Origin: Johnsonella sp.
GTDB lineage: Bacteria > Bacillota > Clostridia > Lachnospirales > Lachnospiraceae
NCBI GenBank assembly: GCA_030529445.1
Contig: JAUMWW010000001.1
Coordinates: forward strand, 1-64,000
Reading direction: 5' to 3'
DNA length: 64,000 nt
Shown: in pieces, positions 61,507-64,000 of the stretch
Position numbering within the stretch: the first letter of the stretch is position 1
Layout: every line of letters starts with the position of its first letter
Notes under the pieces: generated by a model
The model's input: only the letters and a program-made list of their open reading frames with translations
Databases searched by the model: none
Told to the model about the DNA's origin: nothing
Made by a program: the position numbers and the translations under genes

Positions 61507-61950
61507 ATGAATATTGAAGAAATGATACTGCTGATGGAAGCGGTGAAAAAAAGCGGAATCGACAGCTTTGCCTATAAGAATGAGAGCGAGAAAATCGTCA
61601 TCAAAAGGAAAAAAGAAGAGGGAAGAGTCTTTCTCCAGGAAGGCGGCATGCCGATACAAGAAGTACAGGTGAGAAAAGAAGAGGTGGAGATCGGAGACGG
61701 CTGCGCCATCGAAAATGAAAAGCTGATCTGCTCTCCCCTTGTAGGAACATTTTATGCCGCTCCCAGCCCCGGCGCAAAACCCTTTGTCTCGGTGGGAGAT
61801 CGGGTAAAGAAGGGGCAGGTGCTCGGCATTATCGAAGCGATGAAGCTGATGAACGAGATCGAAAGCGAGCATGAGGGAGTGGTGGAAGCAATTCTTATAG
61901 AGGATGAAACCATGGTGGAATTTAATCAGCCCTTATTCCGCATACGTTAA
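61507..61950 (+). CDS. accB: Biotin carboxyl carrier protein of acetyl-CoA carboxylase
   Basis: 147 residues. The biotin-accepting Lys113 lies in IEAMKLMNEIE within a C-terminal biotinyl domain; the SPLVGTFYAAPSPGAKPFV segment is the AccB-type thumb region. The N-terminal 70 residues are a charged linker and helix. Five bases separate it from fabF. Confidence 0.94.
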   Translation: MNIEEMILLMEAVKKSGIDSFAYKNESEKIVIKRKKEEGRVFLQEGGMPIQEVQVRKEEVEIGDGCAIENEKLICSPLVGTFYAAPSPGAKPFVSVGDRVKKGQVLGIIEAMKLMNEIESEHEGVVEAILIEDETMVEFNQPLFRIR

Positions 61951-61965
61951 GAGGGGAGGTTTTAT

Positions 61966-62391
61966 ATGCTCGGGATCAATGAAATCAAAGAAATCATACC
62001 GCATAGAGCGCCCTTTCTTTTAATTGACAGAATAGAAGAGCTCGTCCCCGGAAAATTGGCATCCGGATACAAGGCGGTAAGCTATAACGAGCCTTTTTTT
62101 GCAGGGCATTTTCCCGAAGAGCCCGTAATGCCGGGAGTTTTGATTATCGAAGCGCTTGCGCAGGTGGGAGCGGTAGCGATACTGACGATGGAAGAGAATA
62201 AGGGAAAAATTGCTTATTTCGGAGCGATTAATCAGGCAAAGTTTAAGCGGAAGGTAATACCCGGAGACAGACTCAAATTGGAATGTGAAATTATCAAGAT
62301 GAAGGGGCCCGTAGGGATAGGAAGCGCAAAGGCAAGCGTGGACGGAGAGCTTGCAGTCAGTGCAGAGCTGACCTTTATGCTTTCAAAATAG
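61966..62391 (+). CDS. fabZ: 3-hydroxyacyl-ACP dehydratase
   Basis: 141 residues, hot-dog fold. Catalytic His48 in [24 protein letters not shown], with the Glu of EAL in the long helix. It dehydrates 3-hydroxyacyl-ACP. GGGAGG lies nine bases upstream. No FabM or FabA isomerase gene is visible, so the source of unsaturated fatty acids is not shown. Confidence 0.95.
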   Translation: MLGINEIKEIIPHRAPFLLIDRIEELVPGKLASGYKAVSYNEPFFAGHFPEEPVMPGVLIIEALAQVGAVAILTMEENKGKIAYFGAINQAKFKRKVIPGDRLKLECEIIKMKGPVGIGSAKASVDGELAVSAELTFMLSK

Positions 62392-62400
62392 GTGGAGGCA

Positions 62401-63753
62401 ATGTTTCAAAAGATACTGATCGCAAACCGCGGCGAGATAGCGGTGCGTATAGTCAGAGCCTGCAGGCAGCTCGGCATCAAGAGCGTTGCGGTATATTCCG
62501 AGGCGGACAGGGACAGCCTGCATGCCATGCTTGCGGATGAAGCCGTCTGTATAGGACCGGCTCCTTCCAATAAGAGCTATTTGGATATGGAGCGCATACT
62601 GAGTGCGACGATAGCGATAGGTGCGGATGCGATACATCCGGGCTTCGGTTTTCTGTCCGAAAATGCAAGGTTTGCAAAGCATTGCAAGGAATGCAATATC
62701 AAATTTATCGGTCCTCCGAGCGAATGCATCAGCCGCATGGGAAATAAGTCTGCGGCGAGAGAGACGATGATCTCGGCAAAGGTGCCGGTGATTCCCGGAT
62801 CGGAAAAAGCGGTAAAAGATGTGGAGGAGGCGCTTTTGCAGGCAAAATCCATAGGCTTTCCAGTAATGATCAAGGCGGCATTAGGAGGAGGAGGCAAGGG
62901 CATGCGCGTCTCCTATTCGGAAAAGGATTTCAGGGATCATTTCATCAATGCGCAGCAGGAGGCGATCAAGGGATTTTCCGATAACAGCATGTATCTGGAA
63001 AAATATATTCAAAAGCCGAGGCATATCGAATTTCAGATTCTTGCGGATGAACATGGAAATATCATTCATCTGGGGGAAAGAGATTGCTCCATACAAAGAA
63101 GGCATCAAAAGCTGCTCGAGGAATCTCCCTCTCCGGCAATCGATGAGGATCTGAGAAAGCGCATGGGAAAGGCGGCGATCAAGGCGGCAAAGGCATGCGG
63201 ATATCAGAGTGCGGGGACGATAGAGTTTCTTTTGGATGAAGATAAGAATTTTTATTTTATGGAAATGAACACCAGAATCCAGGTGGAACACCCGGTGACG
63301 GAGCTCGTGACGGGAGTGGATTTGATCAAGGAGCAGATCCGCATCGCCGCCGGGCAGAAACTGCAACTGAGGCAGCAGGATGTCAAAATCAGGGGGCATG
63401 CAATAGAATGCAGAATCAATGCCGAAAACCCGGAGTATAATTTCAGACCTTCCCCGGGTCTGATTACCAATCTCCATCTGCCGGGAGGCAACGGAGTCAG
63501 GGTGGATACGCATATTTATAACGGATACCGTATTCCGCCGAACTACGATTCCATGCTCCTGAAGCTGATTGTGCATGGAGAAAACCGTGCGGAGGCGATT
63601 GCGAAGATGGCAAGCGCGCTCGGAGAGATTATCATAGAAGGACCGGATACGAATATCGATTTCGAATATGAGCTGATCAATCATGAGGCTTTTATTGCGG
63701 GGGAGACGGATACCCGCTTCATCGAACGCTTTTTCGGACAGTATCTGAAATAG
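62401..63753 (+). CDS. accC: Biotin carboxylase subunit of acetyl-CoA carboxylase
   Basis: 450 residues. Begins FQKILIANRGEIAVRIVRACRQLG, then the ATP-grasp domain with glycine loop KAALGGGGKGMRV, the carboxylation site region MEMNTRIQVEHPVTE and the EGPDTN end. ATG 62401 gives the canonical N-terminus; a GTG at 62392, directly behind the fabZ stop, would add three residues. It carboxylates biotin on AccB. Confidence 0.95.
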   Translation: MFQKILIANRGEIAVRIVRACRQLGIKSVAVYSEADRDSLHAMLADEAVCIGPAPSNKSYLDMERILSATIAIGADAIHPGFGFLSENARFAKHCKECNIKFIGPPSECISRMGNKSAARETMISAKVPVIPGSEKAVKDVEEALLQAKSIGFPVMIKAALGGGGKGMRVSYSEKDFRDHFINAQQEAIKGFSDNSMYLEKYIQKPRHIEFQILADEHGNIIHLGERDCSIQRRHQKLLEESPSPAIDEDLRKRMGKAAIKAAKACGYQSAGTIEFLLDEDKNFYFMEMNTRIQVEHPVTELVTGVDLIKEQIRIAAGQKLQLRQQDVKIRGHAIECRINAENPEYNFRPSPGLITNLHLPGGNGVRVDTHIYNGYRIPPNYDSMLLKLIVHGENRAEAIAKMASALGEIIIEGPDTNIDFEYELINHEAFIAGETDTRFIERFFGQYLK

Positions 63754-63768
63754 AATCGGAGGTTTTCA

Positions 63769-64000
63769 ATGTTCAGGTCATTATTTAAAAAAACATATAC
63801 GAGAATAGAACATCTGCAAAGCGATCAATCCGTCAAGAGCGGAGCGCCGGAAGGAATGTGGAGAAAATGCAAGAAATGCAATGCGGCGGTCTATGCGGAA
63901 GATGTAAGGAATAATCATTATATCTGTCCGAAGTGCGAGGCGTATTTCAGAGTGCATGCCTACCGCCGGATAGAGATGCTTTGCGATAAGGACAGTTTTG
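63769..64000 (+). CDS. accD: Acetyl-CoA carboxylase carboxyltransferase beta subunit, 3' end outside window
   Basis: The first 77 codons are present and open at the edge. MFRSLFKKTYTRIEHL is followed by the AccD zinc ribbon: CKKC (with W-x-K before it) and CPKC. GGAGG lies six bases upstream. accA is expected next. Confidence 0.9.
   Translation, partial: MFRSLFKKTYTRIEHLQSDQSVKSGAPEGMWRKCKKCNAAVYAEDVRNNHYICPKCEAYFRVHAYRRIEMLCDKDSF

Noticed and set aside
1-64000. tRNA, rRNA, phage or transposon genes
   Set aside because: I looked for CCA-ended cloverleaf patterns, rRNA landmarks, integrases and transposase motifs and found none I could support by eye; a tRNAscan or Infernal run would settle small RNAs.

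Overview
The window looks like chromosome of a low-to-mid GC Firmicute of the class Clostridia, most like Lachnospiraceae. This is an inference from four things: a FabK-type fatty-acid operon in the order fabH-acpP-fabK-fabD-fabG-fabF-accB-fabZ-accC-accD; a yaaO/holB/ricT/rsmI housekeeping cluster ordered much as in Bacillus; strong AGGAGG-type ribosome sites and TTGACA/TATAAT promoters; and surface proteins with BspA-type leucine-rich repeats, FIVAR modules and cell-wall-binding repeats. I saw no rRNA, tRNA, CRISPR array, transposase or phage gene.

Layout. 1-471: 3' truncated Lys/Asp/Glu-rich lipoprotein (minus) and a divergent promoter region. 472-8006: one-way run of a membrane-spanning sigma-like protein, an Orn/Lys/Arg-decarboxylase-family enzyme (YaaO-like), a guanylate-kinase-like protein, holB, ricT, a tRNA1(Val)-type methyltransferase and rsmI, closed by a bidirectional terminator against an XRE regulator. 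8434-12685: rfbD, glmM and leuA. 12731-24063: a long surface-glycan run of glycosyltransferases (GT8 and GT2), two flippases, an ATP-grasp enzyme, and DUF2304 and DUF2142 proteins. 24115-26351 (minus): a DNA-repair-type pair whose radical-SAM member is split by an in-frame amber codon. 26502-33137: rfbC, an ABC polysaccharide exporter (permease plus Wzt-like ATPase) and a 1270-residue multidomain glycosyltransferase. 33338-37127: a large LRR/FIVAR/cell-wall-binding surface protein gene with three separate lesions that, undone, give exactly one open frame of 1241 codons. 37180-40161 (minus): a Lpd-like flavoprotein disulfide reductase and an NCS2 purine permease. 40360-52403: a second glycan block with a GmhA-like isomerase, three large polytopic proteins of GT-C type, the CDP-3,6-dideoxyhexose genes rfbF-rfbG-rfbH, a LicD-family protein and a GtrB-like transferase. 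52451-54219: a small XRE regulator convergent with a BCCT transporter. 54436-56009: a lipoprotein and an exported metallo-beta-lactamase-fold protein. 56165-64000: the fatty-acid operon with a clear promoter and a TTTGA-N3-TCAAA palindrome over the expected transcription start, running off the window in accD.

How it fits together. Most of the window builds and exports cell-surface glycans. dTDP-rhamnose enzymes (RfbC, RfbD) and CDP-dideoxysugar enzymes (RfbF, RfbG, RfbH) supply sugars, polyprenyl-phosphate GT2s and GT-C-like membrane proteins would transfer sugars on the outer face, and two flippases plus an ABC exporter provide routes out. LicD, the choline/betaine-type BCCT transporter and choline-binding-like repeats in two proteins raise the possibility of a phosphocholine-decorated envelope, but licA, licB and licC are not seen, so this stays a hypothesis. 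rfbA and rfbB, the E3 reductase of the dideoxysugar pathway and its terminal reductase or epimerase are also missing from the window.
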